A stretch of 64,000 nt of DNA from Dasypus novemcinctus (Eukaryota; Chordata; Mammalia; Cingulata; Dasypodidae). The translations under genes were made by a program, and so were the position numbers. Location: positions 158,411,169-158,475,168 of the forward strand of contig NC_080677.1 in the NCBI RefSeq assembly GCF_030445035.2, in the 5' to 3' direction. The notes under the pieces are model-generated. The model saw nothing but the letters and a program-made list of their open reading frames with translations. It was not told the DNA's origin and made no database searches. This document shows, piece by piece, positions 24,601 to 31,396 of this stretch (positions are counted from its first letter, which is position 1; each line of letters opens with the position of its first letter).

Positions 24601-24925
24601 AATAGAAATGTTAAGTAACAATTATGGTTAAGGTTTTAATAAAATGTAAAATATATAAATATTTTCAAACAAATTAAAAATTTCCCCTGCCATTTTAGAA
24701 ATTTCTTAGAATTCCTAAGTTTTGAAAACTGGTATCTTTTAGGAAATTATTAAGGGCCCTGAGAAAGGAAATCTGTATTTACTTATTTTGATTGTTTACT
24801 AGGTCCGCCTTCTCCAGCAAGTTCTTCAGCATCCATTCCAGAAGCATTCTGCAGCCGAGAAAGCAGGCTACTCCTCGCCTACTCCTTCTTGGGCTAAAGA
24901 TCTCAGAGTTAGCTGTTCATCTTAA
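532..24925 (+). CDS. Selenoprotein O-like protein (Cys-type SelO paralog), 3' eleven coding exons; 5' end outside window
   Basis: The CDS joins 532-604, 2341-2424, 3691-3820, 11250-11294, 11394-11475, 11578-11670, 16392-16471, 17230-17273, 18485-18517, 21530-21609 and 24803-24925. All junctions are AG/GT and phases agree, giving 867 nt (288 aa plus stop) with no frame break. SelO-family proteins have a protein-kinase fold and transfer AMP from ATP to Ser/Thr/Tyr of target proteins; the animal SELENOO acts in mitochondria. Visible hallmarks are 'SVGFAHG', the catalytic loop 'NTDN', the metal-binding 'IDYGPFGF', '[12 protein letters not shown]' and the C-terminal 'SCSS'. The Asp of NTDN and the Asp of IDYG are ten residues apart, as in characterised SelO. 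The nucleotide-binding Lys and Glu lie upstream and are not visible. Cys replaces the selenocysteine expected in mammalian SELENOO, and the charged linker differs, so I infer a paralog and give no symbol. Confidence 0.88.
728..1115 (-). repeat. DAS-type SINE
   Basis: The element starts with a poly(T) run (its A tail) and AAAGATTTATTTTT. It ends with the tRNA-like head (CTAACCACTGGGCCAAAG...). CpG sites are largely preserved (for example GGCGGCGCC and CTCCTTGCGCG), which suggests a young copy. It is nearly identical to the copy at 38234-38592. Confidence 0.9.
1116..2340. other. Intron sequence with an old repeat remnant
   Basis: Between the SINE and the exon at 2341 the sequence is mostly unique. 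At about 1720-1850, 'gttgtgaccagtgctac' to 'cctagaagtggaatggct' resembles a worn L1 3'-end fragment. A 13-C run lies near 1437-1449. Confidence 0.35.
2341..2424 (+). CDS. SelO-like exon: catalytic loop and metal-binding motif
   Basis: This 84-bp exon encodes [12 protein letters not shown], then [16 protein letters not shown]. The Asp and Asn of NTDN correspond to the catalytic-base and metal-binding positions described for bacterial SelO. The Asp of IDYGPFGF corresponds to the DFG-like metal ligand. All are intact, so the AMP-transferase chemistry is plausibly retained. Acceptor CCTTTTAG and donor GTACGT are good. The last base G joins the next exon's AT to give Asp. Confidence 0.88.
3103..3480 (+). 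repeat. DAS-type SINE, diverged
   Basis: A tRNA-like head (GTCTGCCTACCATATGTGAGG) opens the element, and the body contains GGAGAGCTGGCACAGCAAG and CAACAAAAAGAGACACAG. It ends in GGGGGAATAAATAAATAATT and an A run. Several CpGs are decayed, so it is older than the 728-1115 copy. Confidence 0.88.
3691..3820 (+). CDS. SelO-like exon: FVPNxSDDEKRY segment
   Basis: It reads [17 protein letters not shown], then [16 protein letters not shown]. This matches the SelO segment after the DFG-like motif, where family members read 'F.PN.SD..GRY.Y..QP....NL..LA.AL.P'. The acceptor is TTTTAAACAG and the donor GTGAGT. The exon ends with CT, completed by A of the exon at 11250. Confidence 0.87.
3821..5160. other. 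Start of the 7.4-kb SelO-like intron
   Basis: AT-rich. From about 4000 to 5150 it resembles a long worn LINE-derived stretch in antisense orientation (for example 'tattattcaagtcctctatg', 'agatgtacattaaaatctcc'), but I cannot assign a family. No exon of the SelO series was found. Confidence 0.35.
5161..5579 (-). repeat. DAS-type SINE, full length
   Basis: The reverse-complement tail (poly T, then AAGATTTATTTTATTTATTT) is followed by the body and a tRNA-like head ending ACCACTGGGCCAAGTCCG. It has a complete length of about 420 bp. Confidence 0.9.
5580..6271. other. GC-richer intronic stretch, no gene recognised
   Basis: The part around 5735-5800 ('agaaatcccaaatcgcagtagct') looks like a worn DNA-transposon fragment. 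The open frames across 5900-6300 are not supported by any family match I can see. Confidence 0.3.
6272..7460 (-). mobile_element. L1-like 3' UTR segment
   Basis: The element starts with about 28 T (its A tail), then a TTTTATTTTATTTTA tract and an AATAAT-rich stretch. About 1.1 kb of moderately GC-rich non-coding sequence follows. This layout (long 3' UTR, terminal A tail) fits a lineage-specific L1 3' end in antisense orientation, but the family assignment comes from memory of xenarthran repeats, not a search. Confidence 0.45.
7461..9321. other. Intronic stretch, probably repeat-derived, unassigned
   Basis: From 7461 to about 8760 the sequence reads like a continuation of an interspersed element (T-rich blocks, GC-rich stretch 7860-8500 without splice-supported exons). 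From 8760 to 9321 it is AT-rich with no recognised feature. Confidence 0.3.
9322..9740 (+). repeat. DAS-type SINE, full length
   Basis: The head GAAAGCGGACTTGGCCCAG opens it, with a B-box-like GTTCAAACCCC. The body ends in a GGGGGAGAAGGGGAGAGAAA and AATAAATAATAATAAAA tail. It is in sense with the SelO-like gene. Confidence 0.9.
9840..10300 (+). repeat. Ancient mammalian interspersed repeat ('TTCAACAAATATTTATTGAG' type)
   Basis: It contains TTCAACAAATATTTATTGAG, then 'gtgctcagtatgctagacacc', 'catggagctaacttctggtg' and 'gtgcaaaggccctgaggtg'. This is the order of a well-known old mammalian repeat whose exact family I cannot assign. Worn copies or fragments also occur near 13520, 19770, 47170, 54230 and 56330. 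Confidence 0.55.
10800..11160 (-). repeat. Older tRNA-derived SINE of the DAS group
   Basis: The antisense element has a C-rich start, CTGCTGTTTTCATTTGCTGTG, a TTTAGGAGGCACTGGGAACTG box and a second head-like part ending GAGCCACGTCTGCTTCCC. Two head-like segments (near 10910-10990 and 11085-11160) suggest a composite of two units. It ends 90 bp before the exon at 11250. Confidence 0.7.
11250..11294 (+). CDS. SelO-like short exon (45 bp)
   Basis: It encodes (L)[14 protein letters not shown](R), matching the helix before the 'F...Y...MR.KLGL' region of SelO. The acceptor is ATCCCCATAG. The donor GTTTGT is weak but gives the only in-frame join to the next exon, which lies 99 bp downstream. Confidence 0.8.
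11394..11475 (+). CDS. SelO-like exon: KLGLLG segment
   Basis: It reads (R)[16 protein letters not shown], then four Asp and LIAFLLH. In SelO proteins this is the 'M..KLGL......D..L...LL..M' motif. The acceptor is CTCCGTTTAG and the donor GTGAGT; the exon ends on a codon boundary. Confidence 0.85.
11578..11670 (+). CDS. SelO-like exon: [11 protein letters not shown] segment, 5' splice site duplicated by a SINE
   Basis: This exon of 31 codons encodes [18 protein letters not shown] and continues to ...LELSIPQ, corresponding to the SelO 'TGADFTNTF' motif. The donor CAG|GTATTT is followed within 6 bp by the poly(T) end of an antisense SINE. A second copy of the same splice-site sequence lies on the far side of the SINE at 12017-12028. 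Reading on into the SINE meets a stop at 11998-12000, so use of the downstream copy would truncate the protein. Confidence 0.86.
11676..12016 (-). repeat. DAS-type SINE inserted at the splice donor of a SelO-like exon
   Basis: The poly(T) tail abuts the GTATT of the donor, and the tRNA-like head ends near GCCAAATCTGCTTTCC. A 12-bp target-site duplication TCCTCAGGTATT (11664-11675 and 12017-12028) flanks it and contains the exon end and the 5' splice site. The body is shorter than average (no CAGCGGCACGGGAATCTGTG block). Confidence 0.88.
12231..12645 (-). repeat. DAS-type SINE with clear target-site duplication
   Basis: It is flanked by AAAAACTGCTTTTT on both sides (from about 12223 and from about 12646). 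The full-length antisense element runs from AAAAAGATTTATTTTATTT to the head ending GGGCCAAATCTGCTTCCC. Confidence 0.9.
12660..13255 (-). mobile_element. Old L1 3'-end fragment
   Basis: Phrases such as 'tattccattgtatg', 'ttatccatttgccatttcat', 'gggttgttttcag' and 'gaataatgctgctatgaat' are typical of the mammalian L1M 3' region in reverse orientation. The copy is diverged and has no coding capacity. Confidence 0.6.
13630..13990 (+). repeat. MIR SINE fragments (two in a row)
   Basis: 'tattatataccaggcacc', 'ctgaggcttagagaggtt', 'aacttgccctggatcacac' and 'aagtgttacagctgga' are core MIR phrases. A second worn piece follows at about 13900 ('gaagtaatttgcccacagct'). Confidence 0.7.
13991..15015. other. 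Intronic stretch with one unidentified open segment
   Basis: On the - strand, 14447-14791 is open for 114 codons and begins [20 protein letters not shown]. It could be a worn retrocopy, since an AATAAA-like sequence follows on that strand near 14340, but I do not recognise the parent. Nothing else was seen in this stretch. Confidence 0.3.
15016..15100 (+). repeat. Short tRNA-derived SINE head (DAS-I type)
   Basis: It is about 75 bp of tRNA-like sequence with A-box-like 'AAGCTCAGTGG' and B-box-like 'GGGTTAAATCCC', followed by an A run. It lacks the long SINE body. Confidence 0.7.
15255..15330. repeat. AT-rich imperfect palindrome
   Basis: TATATATTATATATTTATTT and its near-complement repeat over about 75 bp, with no G or C for more than 50 bp. 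It is a low-complexity tract within an old L1 fragment (about 15120-15250). Confidence 0.6.
15776..15943 (-). repeat. Short DAS-group SINE
   Basis: The element runs from TTTTTTAAGATTTGTTTTAT to a head ending GAGCCATATCTGCTTCC. The middle of the usual body is absent. Confidence 0.75.
16392..16471 (+). CDS. SelO-like exon: [12 protein letters not shown] segment
   Basis: It encodes [20 protein letters not shown], then YLSRLKR. This resembles the SelO 'W..WL..Y..RL' helix. The acceptor is TTTCATTTAG and the donor GTAAAG; the exon ends two bases into a codon. The base composition is GC-richer than neighbouring intron. Confidence 0.82.
16718..16789. repeat. Tandem duplication, period 38 bp
   Basis: GAGTAATGTAGTTGCAGAGT followed by AAGGAAGTGGCAGC occurs at 16718-16751 and again at 16756-16789, with no mismatch in the 34-bp shared part. 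It lies about 250 bp downstream of the exon ending at 16471. Confidence 0.85.
17230..17273 (+). CDS. SelO-like exon: basic linker
   Basis: This 44-bp exon encodes (S)[14 protein letters not shown], a short charged linker with a KRRKR cluster. It sits between the W-rich helix and the NPKYVL motif, where I recall canonical SELENOO having a longer region (helical in human). The join is supported by a CCTTTTTAG acceptor, a GTAAGT donor and a consistent phase. The cluster resembles a nuclear-localisation motif but may be only a linker. Confidence 0.72.
17274..18484. other. Intron with a MIR remnant
   Basis: At about 17580-17770, 'ttgccacttgttagctatgt', 'gatcttgg', 'caagtcttaatgccctgagc' and 'aaaatggggaaa' identify a worn MIR. 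The rest shows nothing recognisable. Confidence 0.5.
18485..18517 (+). CDS. SelO-like candidate microexon (33 bp), Asn/Gly/Ser-rich
   Basis: It encodes (S)[10 protein letters not shown] from an imperfect AATGGAAGC repeat. The acceptor is AAAAAAG after a T-rich tract (weak) and the donor is GTGAGT (strong). It is 33 bp long and in phase on both sides, so skipping it keeps the frame (ACA A|CT GTT). Because the peptide is low complexity and the acceptor weak, this is the least certain exon; it could be alternatively spliced. Confidence 0.55.
18518..21529. other. 3-kb intron, mostly unique, with old repeats
   Basis: A worn 'TTCAACAA' type repeat lies near 19770-19890, an old L1 fragment near 20420-20650 and an AT-rich imperfect palindrome at 20690-20790. 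An open segment at 21094-21300 (+) has no recognisable family and is not joined by splice sites. Confidence 0.4.
21530..21609 (+). CDS. SelO-like exon: [12 protein letters not shown] motif
   Basis: It encodes (A)[19 protein letters not shown], then EINDFSE, one of the most conserved C-terminal motifs of SelO ('NP.YVLRN..A..AI..A..GDFSE'). The acceptor is TTGTTTAAG and the donor GTAAGG. The exon ends on a codon boundary. Confidence 0.9.
21639..21717 (-). repeat. Short tRNA-derived SINE head
   Basis: TTTTTTCTTCAAGAGGTACT is followed by a tRNA-like head ending CAACTGAGCTATATCCCCTC. It is DAS-I type in antisense, 30 bp downstream of the exon ending at 21609. Confidence 0.65.
22520..22725. repeat. 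Worn L1-like 3' fragment shared with 59270-59480
   Basis: 'tatagaaaaatcatgaagaa', 'gagtttccatata', 'cctattaacatttgcatt', 'gtgtggtac' and 'tttacaattg' recur in the same order at 59270-59480. The two stretches are therefore copies of one interspersed repeat, probably a L1 3' end. Confidence 0.55.
22726..23716. other. Intronic stretch, no gene recognised
   Basis: Short open frames at 22702-23002 and 23230-23457 have no splice support or family match. From about 23220 to 23500 the sequence is GC-richer than its surroundings. Confidence 0.3.
23717..23930 (-). repeat. Dimer of short tRNA-derived SINE heads
   Basis: Two antisense heads follow each other with a period of about 116 bp. Each has T run, GAGGCACC, ATTGAACC/ACTGAACCC, 'AGGACCTC' and 'GAGCC'. 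They end with CCACATCATCTTCCC and CCTTATCCACTACCC. The two differ enough to be separate or anciently duplicated units. Confidence 0.65.
24803..24925 (+). CDS. SelO-like terminal coding exon ending in Ser-Cys-Ser-Ser
   Basis: It encodes [40 protein letters not shown] and TAA (24923-24925). 'P.W..DL.V.CSS' is the SelO C-terminus. The third residue from the end is the redox-active Sec or Cys position of the family, and here it is a TGT Cys codon. No TGA is read through and no convincing SECIS element was seen in the next 350 bp, consistent with a Cys-type protein. A possible poly(A) signal AATAAA lies at 25267-25272. Confidence 0.9.
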   Translation, partial: VRLLQQVLQHPFQKHSAAEKAGYSSPTPSWAKDLRVSCSS

Positions 24926-25491
24926 TTTGGGGAAAACAAATAAGAAATGCTTCTATCATTGAACTCAATATAGAATAATCTATTTGATTAATTCTTAATG
25001 ACCATCCACATTGTGATGACAATCCGTATTTAATGATAATGATTATATATAAAAATATTTTCAGTAAAATGAAATTTAAAAAAATAATCTTTGTGACCAT
25101 TTTTTTGTTCTAAATCAGTAACTTCAATGGAATAATGAAATGTTTTTGGTAAACCACACAAGTTCTTTTCAATGACTAAGAAATCTTACGACAACCTCTT
25201 AATGGAAATGGATTTGTAAGTATTCATTTAGTGTTTACTATATACTCAGCACTTTGGGACGTATCAAATAAATACATAGTTTAATTGTAGTCCTAGAAGG
25301 TTTTTTTTCCTCTCCCTATTATGGTAATTTTCAAATATTTATTGAAGTAGAGAGAATAGTTTAGTGAACCTGGTTTACCATTCACCCTACAGGCTGATGA
25401 TCAATACATGGCCAACCTTGTTTCACCCACACCCATACACACTCCCCCATGGTTCTAGTTATTGTTTTAATTGAGGTAGTGCTTATTTATT
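24926..25491. other. 3' flank (probable 3' UTR) of the SelO-like gene
   Basis: AT-rich, with an AATAAA at 25267-25272 that may be the poly(A) signal, although it sits beside worn repeat sequence. No SECIS-like ATGA...AA...GA hairpin with adequate stem length was seen. Confidence 0.35.
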
Positions 25492-25831
25492 TTTTTAAAG
25501 ATTTATTTAATTTATTTATTTCTTCCCACCCAGACGTCGTTTGCACTTGCTGTGTTTGTTTCCTGAGGAGGCACTGGGAACTGAATCTGAGTCCTCTGAT
25601 ATGGGAGGGAGGTGCTTAATTGCTTGAGCCACTTCTGCTCCCTGCTTTTGCTGTGTCTCTTATTATGTTTTTCCTTGTGTCTCCTTTTGCGTCATCTTGT
25701 TGCGTCAGCTTCCTGCACCTGCCCATTGTGCCAGTTCTCTGTCTTCTTTAGGAGGCAATAGGAACCGAACCAGAGACCTCCCATTTGGTAGGTGAGAGGA
25801 GCCCAATTGCTTGAGCCACATTTGTTTCCCT
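25492..25831 (-). repeat. Older DAS-group SINE
   Basis: TTTAAAGATTTATTTAATTT is followed by a C-poor body, a GAGGAGGCACTGGGAACTGA box and an end GAGCCACATTTGTTTCCC. Like 10800-11160 it contains two head-like segments. It interrupts an older repeat (about 25320-26460). Confidence 0.72.
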
Positions 25832-28061
25832 TGATGTAGTATTTACATATCCCCAGTTATTTTTAAGAAAATCCCAGTTTTGTTTCATTTCATCCACAAA
25901 TACTTCTTTTTGTAACTCCAAATGCCAATGGCTTATAACACACACACACAATACCATTATCACCTTAAGACTATTTAAAATGTCTCTAAAGCATAAAATC
26001 ACATATCCAGCCAGTTTTCAATATTGCCTATTGTTTTAAAATTATCATTATTATAATTGCATATTTAACTTGGGATCCAGATAAAGAAGAGACATTAAGA
26101 TTAGATGATAACTCTTAAGTCTCATTTGATCTCTTCAGGTACAACCACTTCTAGCTTTTATTCCTTGCAAAGTATTTGTCTGGGTTGAAGAAAACCAGAT
26201 CATTTGTCCTGACGGGCTTCCCACAGCCTGCATTTTGCTGGGTGGATCCCTTTGGTATTGTGTAACAGGTTCCTCCAGCCACTGTGTTTCTGTAAGTCCA
26301 GAACTTCAGTCAGATTCAGATTCGATTTATTTGGCAAAAATGCTTACCACCAGGAGGCAAGTGTTGTGTATTTCCATCCGGAAGTACACAATATTTGGTT
26401 GTCTCTCTTTTTGTAATATCAACAGCCATCAACAATCATTGCCTTGACCCATTTATTCAACAAAGTTTGCAAAATGATTCTATTCTAGTCCTATCATTTA
26501 TTTACAGCTGGAATCTTTCTTTCAAGAAAAACTTCCTATCATTAATTATTTGGCTATCCTGAGGTACAGAAAGGCAAAATAATAAGTTGGTTCCCAAGCA
26601 GCCTCCCAAAATGACACATGACTTTGTTTTATTTGCATTAGTATCATTATGAACTCCTAAATTTAAACATATTGTTGTTTTTTGTTCTATTGCAGTTGAA
26701 ATCCTTAATGATGTGCAATTATCCCATCTTTGGCCAGTGAGGGTTTATTCAATGGGCTCCTTTTCGAAACAGTCCTAGAAGTTTTTGGTAACTTCCCTGT
26801 TTTCTGGTGTTCCAGGTTCATCCTGCATAGTTTTTTGCCTTAGCCCCAGATTCAGTCACTTCTCCAAGGAGGCCATTTCCAAGACCACAGTCCTGACGTC
26901 TGAAGATGGCGAATACTTGAAACCCCTTAAAATATCTGTTAAAAATTTGAATAGTCACTCCTTCTTCCCTAAAATGAAATGAACAGGAAAAAAAAAAAAA
27001 ACATAGCAAAGAGACCTATTATCATTCAAACTAGAGAAAGATCTCAACCTCAGAAATTCTTAGGTGACCTTTTATTAAAAATTTCAACTATTAAAGTAAA
27101 ACATGAATACATGCTCATGTAAAATATTCAAAACAATAAAGGGAGTATATTGAATATATTATGGAAGGCTTCCTTTGCATGCCCACTCCACCTGCCTCCC
27201 TGTACCCATTCTGTATCCCAGAGGTAAATACACGTTATAATTCTTGTAGCCCTTCAGATTTTTGCCAAGCATTGCCTGTCTATATGTATATATTTAAATG
27301 CACGTGTTTATGTGACTAGGGATGTAGACTATATATTGCTTTGTAAGTTGCTTTTATGTTTGTTTAGTTATGTTCTGTATCAATACGTATAGATTGCTCT
27401 CATGTGTGTTAGTAGTTTCTGCACAATGCTCATCCTTTCTCAACCCCAGCAGAGAGCCACCAGGCAGTTAACAAGCGTGGGAGCAGCCAGCAAGGCAGGG
27501 GTAGAGGGCAGGAAGACCACGTACCTCTTTCCCTTCCAAAGGCTCGTCCTAAGCAGGTCTGAAGTTGGGAGACAGTAGAAGCTTTGATATCAAACCAAGG
27601 CCAGAGATTTGATTACCATCTGGGATAGGACATTGTGTTCACTGAATTGAGGCTGGTTTGTGACTTAGAGTGACCACAGGACTAGCTACTAAGAATGAGA
27701 AGAAAAGACATGGGACTTGCCAGGGTTTTCATCCAGGGACAAGCAAGGGCCACCACCACTGCCCGACTTTTAAAGGAAATGGGAGGATGGAGGAAGAAGG
27801 TCGAATTTTCATCAGTATCCATGGGCCAGCCTCATTCAACATATTATTTCCACTTGGATGGTCCAATAAACTCTTCTTGGTTATGATTATTGTTGTTAAG
27901 TACCCTACTAGATGCAGTTTGCTGATATTTTATTTGCATGTTCACATCTATGTACATAAGTAATACTGGACTTTTGTGTGCTATTTGTGTCCAGTTTTCT
28001 TATCACAGCTACATTGCTTCCTAACATGATGCTCTGGAAAAGTTTATTAATAATTTATGAT
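25832..28061. other. Intergenic, old repeats and unassigned sequence
   Basis: From 25832 to about 26540 a worn mammalian interspersed repeat continues ('aaaatcccagttttgtttca', 'ataccattatcacctt', 'cttaagtctcatttgatct'). From 27000 to 28060 no family was recognised; an AATAAA at about 27868 after a GC-richer segment could mark an LTR or retrocopy end. Confidence 0.3.
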
Positions 28062-28556
28062 GGGAAACAGATGTGGCTCTACCAATTGGGCTCCTGTCTA
28101 CCATATGGGAGGTCCAGGGTTGGATTCCCAGGGCTTCCTGATGAGGGCGAGCTGGCCCACGCAGCAAGCTGGCCCACGCAGAGTGCTAACCTGCGCAGGA
28201 GTGCTGCCCTGCTCAGAGTACTGCCCTGCGCAGGAGTGCTGCCCTGTTCAGAGTATCGCCCTGCGCAGGAGTGCTGCCCTGTACAGGAGTGCTGGCCCAT
28301 GCAGAGAGCTGGCGCAGCAAGATGACACAACAAAAAGAAACAGGGGAGAGATGGTGGGAGACACAGTGGATCAGCGAGCTGGGGTGGTGCAACAGAATGA
28401 TTGCCTCTCTCCCACTCCAGAAGGTCTCAGGATGGGTTCCCAGAGTTGCCTAATGAGAATACAAGCAGACACGGAAGAACACATAGTGAATGGACACAGA
28501 AAGCAGACAAAGGGGTAGAGGGGGGGAAATAAATAAAAGTAATTAAAAAAAAAAAA
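28062..28556 (+). repeat. DAS-group SINE with an internal 35-bp tandem repeat
   Basis: The head is GGGAAACAGATGTGGCTCTA and the tail GGGGGGAAATAAATAAAAGT. The middle contains CTGCGCAGGAGTGCTGCCCT starting at 28191, 28226 and 28261, an exact 35-bp period, which lengthens the element to about 495 bp. Confidence 0.85.
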
Positions 28557-28984
28557 GGTCTCACACCCACAGGAATGGATTAGTAAAAAACAATCTTTCT
28601 CTTTTTGGGATTCATAAAAGAACTTCAAACCATCACACCCTCCAAATGTATTCATTTTGCCTTTTATTTGAATAACAATATAACTGTATAATAGGTTTCG
28701 ATCTATGTTTTCCTAAGAACTTTGAAATTATTTTATTACCCTATATCACAGATGAGAATTTTGATGCCAGCATAACCTGGTTTCTCCTCTCCTCTTTGGA
28801 TATTTTATACAGTATATATTATACACATATACATATTTAAAACACACACAATATTTCCATAGGATCTGTCTGGGTGTCGGTCACTTACCACGGGTTTTCA
28901 GTAGGCCATTTCAGTGTGAATGCTTGTCTTTCCTCAGCTCTCTACAACCAAAGGGTCTAGAGTCTATGAGATCTGTGATTTCTG

Positions 28985-29770
28985 AAAATCATGTTCTTAC
29001 AGCTCATCCATTCCTGTGGTATAAGCCTATTGGAAGTTGGGACCATTTGATGAGGTTACTTCAGTTAAAGTGTAGCCCAGGGTAGGTCTTAATCCTCTTA
29101 TTGGAATTCTGTATAAGGTAATGAAATTCAGACAGAGAGAAAGCCACGGAAACAAGAAGCTGAAAGCAAGGAAACCCGGAAGAGAAAGGAAAGACCAGCA
29201 GATGCTGCCATGTGTCTTGCCATGTGACAGAGGAGTCCAGGATTGCCAGTGACCAGTCTCTGGGAGAAAAGCATCACCTTGATGATGCCTTGATTTGGAC
29301 ATTTTCACAGCTTCAAAACTGTCACCTTAGAAGCTAATAAATTCCCATTGTTAAAAGTCAAGCCAGGAAGCAGCTGTGGCTCAATCAGATGAGCTCCCAT
29401 CTACCATACGGGAGTCCCTTGGTTCGCATCCCGGGCCTCCCTGTGAAGGGAGGCGCTCCTGCACACCACGGAGAGCCACTGGCCCGCAAGTGCCATGGAG
29501 AGCCGACTCAGCAAGGTGACGCAACAAAAAGAAGGGAGACAAGCGAGAACACAGAAGAGCCCGCAGTGAATGGACACAGAGAGCAGACAGCAGGCAAGCT
29601 GCAAAGGGGGAGGGAAAATAAAAATAAGAAATAAATAGAGACACAGAAGAACGTACAATGAATGGACACGGAGAGCAGACAGCATGCAAAAAGCCGCAGG
29701 GGGGGCAAGATTAAAAAAAAAAGCCAGACCATTTTATGGTCTGCTCTCGGCAGCCCAGCAAACTAGAACA
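28985..29770 (+). mobile_element. Partial copy of the foldback element family, split by a SINE
   Basis: It shares 'cagctcatccattcctgtgg', 'agggtaggtcttaatcctct' and other phrases with the right arm of the element at 33390-35097. After the SINE at 29365-29721 it ends with 'gcagcccagcaaactagaac', a worn form of that element's terminal inverted repeat. The left arm is missing. Confidence 0.65.
29365..29721 (+). repeat. DAS-group SINE, twin-tail form
   Basis: The head GGAAGCAGCTGTGGCTCAAT opens it. It has two successive 'GGACACAGAGAGCAGACAGC'-type tails separated by a (A/T)-rich spacer, ending GCAAGATTAAAAAAAAAA. It is inserted in the foldback-family copy; the flanks share 'aagccag'. Confidence 0.8.
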
Positions 29771-29774
29771 GGAT

Positions 29775-29960
29775 CCTTCTGCCATTGACAAGCTCTGTGG
29801 CCTTGGGCAACTCCTTTAAGCCTCAATTTTTCCATTTCTAAAGTGGGGATAATAAAAACTTAACTCCTAGAGTTATTATGAGGATTAAGAGTTTAAATGT
29901 GAAGAGTTTAGCACAGTAGCTGAATGTACTCAATTCATGTCAGCTGTAGTTGGAATTATT
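29775..29960. repeat. MIR SINE
   Basis: 'ctctgtggccttgggcaact', 'tttccatttctaaagtgggg' and 'ttattatgaggattaagag' are MIR phrases. The copy is diverged. Confidence 0.7.
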
Positions 29961-30981
29961 GAGGGACGGGGGAGCAAATGGAGTGTTGTCTTTGTTTCCT
30001 CTTGTTCTTTCAGAGGTGAAAAACTGGCTCTTCAGTCATTGTTCTGAGAAGAGAATCTTCTTGATCTAAAATATAGATCTTTTGAGCTTTTATTTAGGGT
30101 AACTTTGGAGTAAAATGAGAGAAGAGTAGGAGAAAAATAAGTTGAGAACAAATGGATTAATATTTTGAGGTAAAACACGCTACAAATTTATTCTTTTTAA
30201 TAGGTTTTGAGGAAAGGAAGAGGTAATAACAAGTAATAACAAGATTTTAGCTAGTTCCTTAAGGAAAGCAGAGCTCCTTTGACTAAATTGAAATAAAATG
30301 TTAGGAATCAATATTCAGTTTCTGTTCTGGAGAAAGAAGTAAAAGGGCTGTGAGCGTAACAAATGATTGGCTGAAAACCTTACTCATTTCTCCGTACTCC
30401 GTCTTAGAATTATGAAGACTAGAGTCCTACCTAATGACTGTTTTAATTTTTATATACAAGGCCTATAGAGGCCTGAATTCAACTCAAGGTCCCTTTCAGC
30501 ATCCCTTATGATAAAACATAGAGTTCAAATTTTGGCTATCTTGGCCCAATGGCTGTAAGAAATAAAAGATTCTTCTCTTTCATAGAAAGTTTCTGGTTTT
30601 CAGTTTGTCCTTGAATTTAGGAATTTGAATTTTTTATTCCCTTTATTTAATGTTCAATGCCATTGGAAGCTTCCACCCCACCTCACAGCTCTTGAAATCT
30701 TAATGCCCTTCGTTTTGTGGTGACTGATTTCCCCCAGAGCCTGCAGTTCATTTCAGGTAATTAACTGTTTTTCACTGCATGCCATTGCCTTGTGGATTTC
30801 CATTCCTTGAGACCAATTGTATTTTGCCCATCTTTATGTCCAAATCAGGTCAGATAACCAAGAGTGAAAGTCAGCAGAAACAACGAACAGCAGAAAAAGA
30901 CTGACAAAAACTTTAGATATTAGCATCATCAGGTACAGAGTTTAAAATAAGTATATTCAATGTTTTTTAAGAAATATAAGA
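29961..30981. other. Intergenic, no feature recognised
   Basis: About 1 kb of apparently unique AT-rich sequence without exon-like or repeat-like signals that I can name. Confidence 0.3.
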
Positions 30982-31396
30982 GGGAAGCGGACTTGGCCCA
31001 ATGAATAGGGCATCCACTTACCACATGGGAGGTCCACGGTTCAAACCCCGGGCACCCTTGGCCTGTGTGGAGCTGGCCCATGCGCAGTGCTGATGCACAC
31101 AAGGAGTGCCCTGCCACGCAGTGGTGTCCCCCGCATAGGGGAGCCCCACACGCAAGAAGTGCGCCCTATAAGGAGAGCTGCCCAGTGCGAAAGAAAGTGC
31201 AGCCTGCCCAAGAATGGTGCCACACACAGAGAGCTGACACAACAAGATGATGCAACAAAAAGAAACACAGATTCCTGGTGCCGCTGATAAGAAGGGGTCA
31301 CAGAAGAACACACAGCGAATGGACACAGAAAGCAGACAACTCAGGGAGGGGGGGAAGAAAGGGGGAGAAATGAATTAAAAAATATATATATATATG
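30982..31396 (+). repeat. DAS-type SINE, full length
   Basis: The head is GGGAAGCGGACTTGGCCCAA with B-box-like GTTCAAACCCC. The body is complete, and the tail AAATGAATTAAAAAATATAT passes into a short (TA)n. Confidence 0.9.

Noticed and set aside
24926-25300. Possible SECIS hairpin around ATGACC...GTGATGAC (about 25008-25032)
   Set aside because: The distance between the motifs is far too short for a SECIS stem-loop, and the protein ends in Cys, so none is needed.
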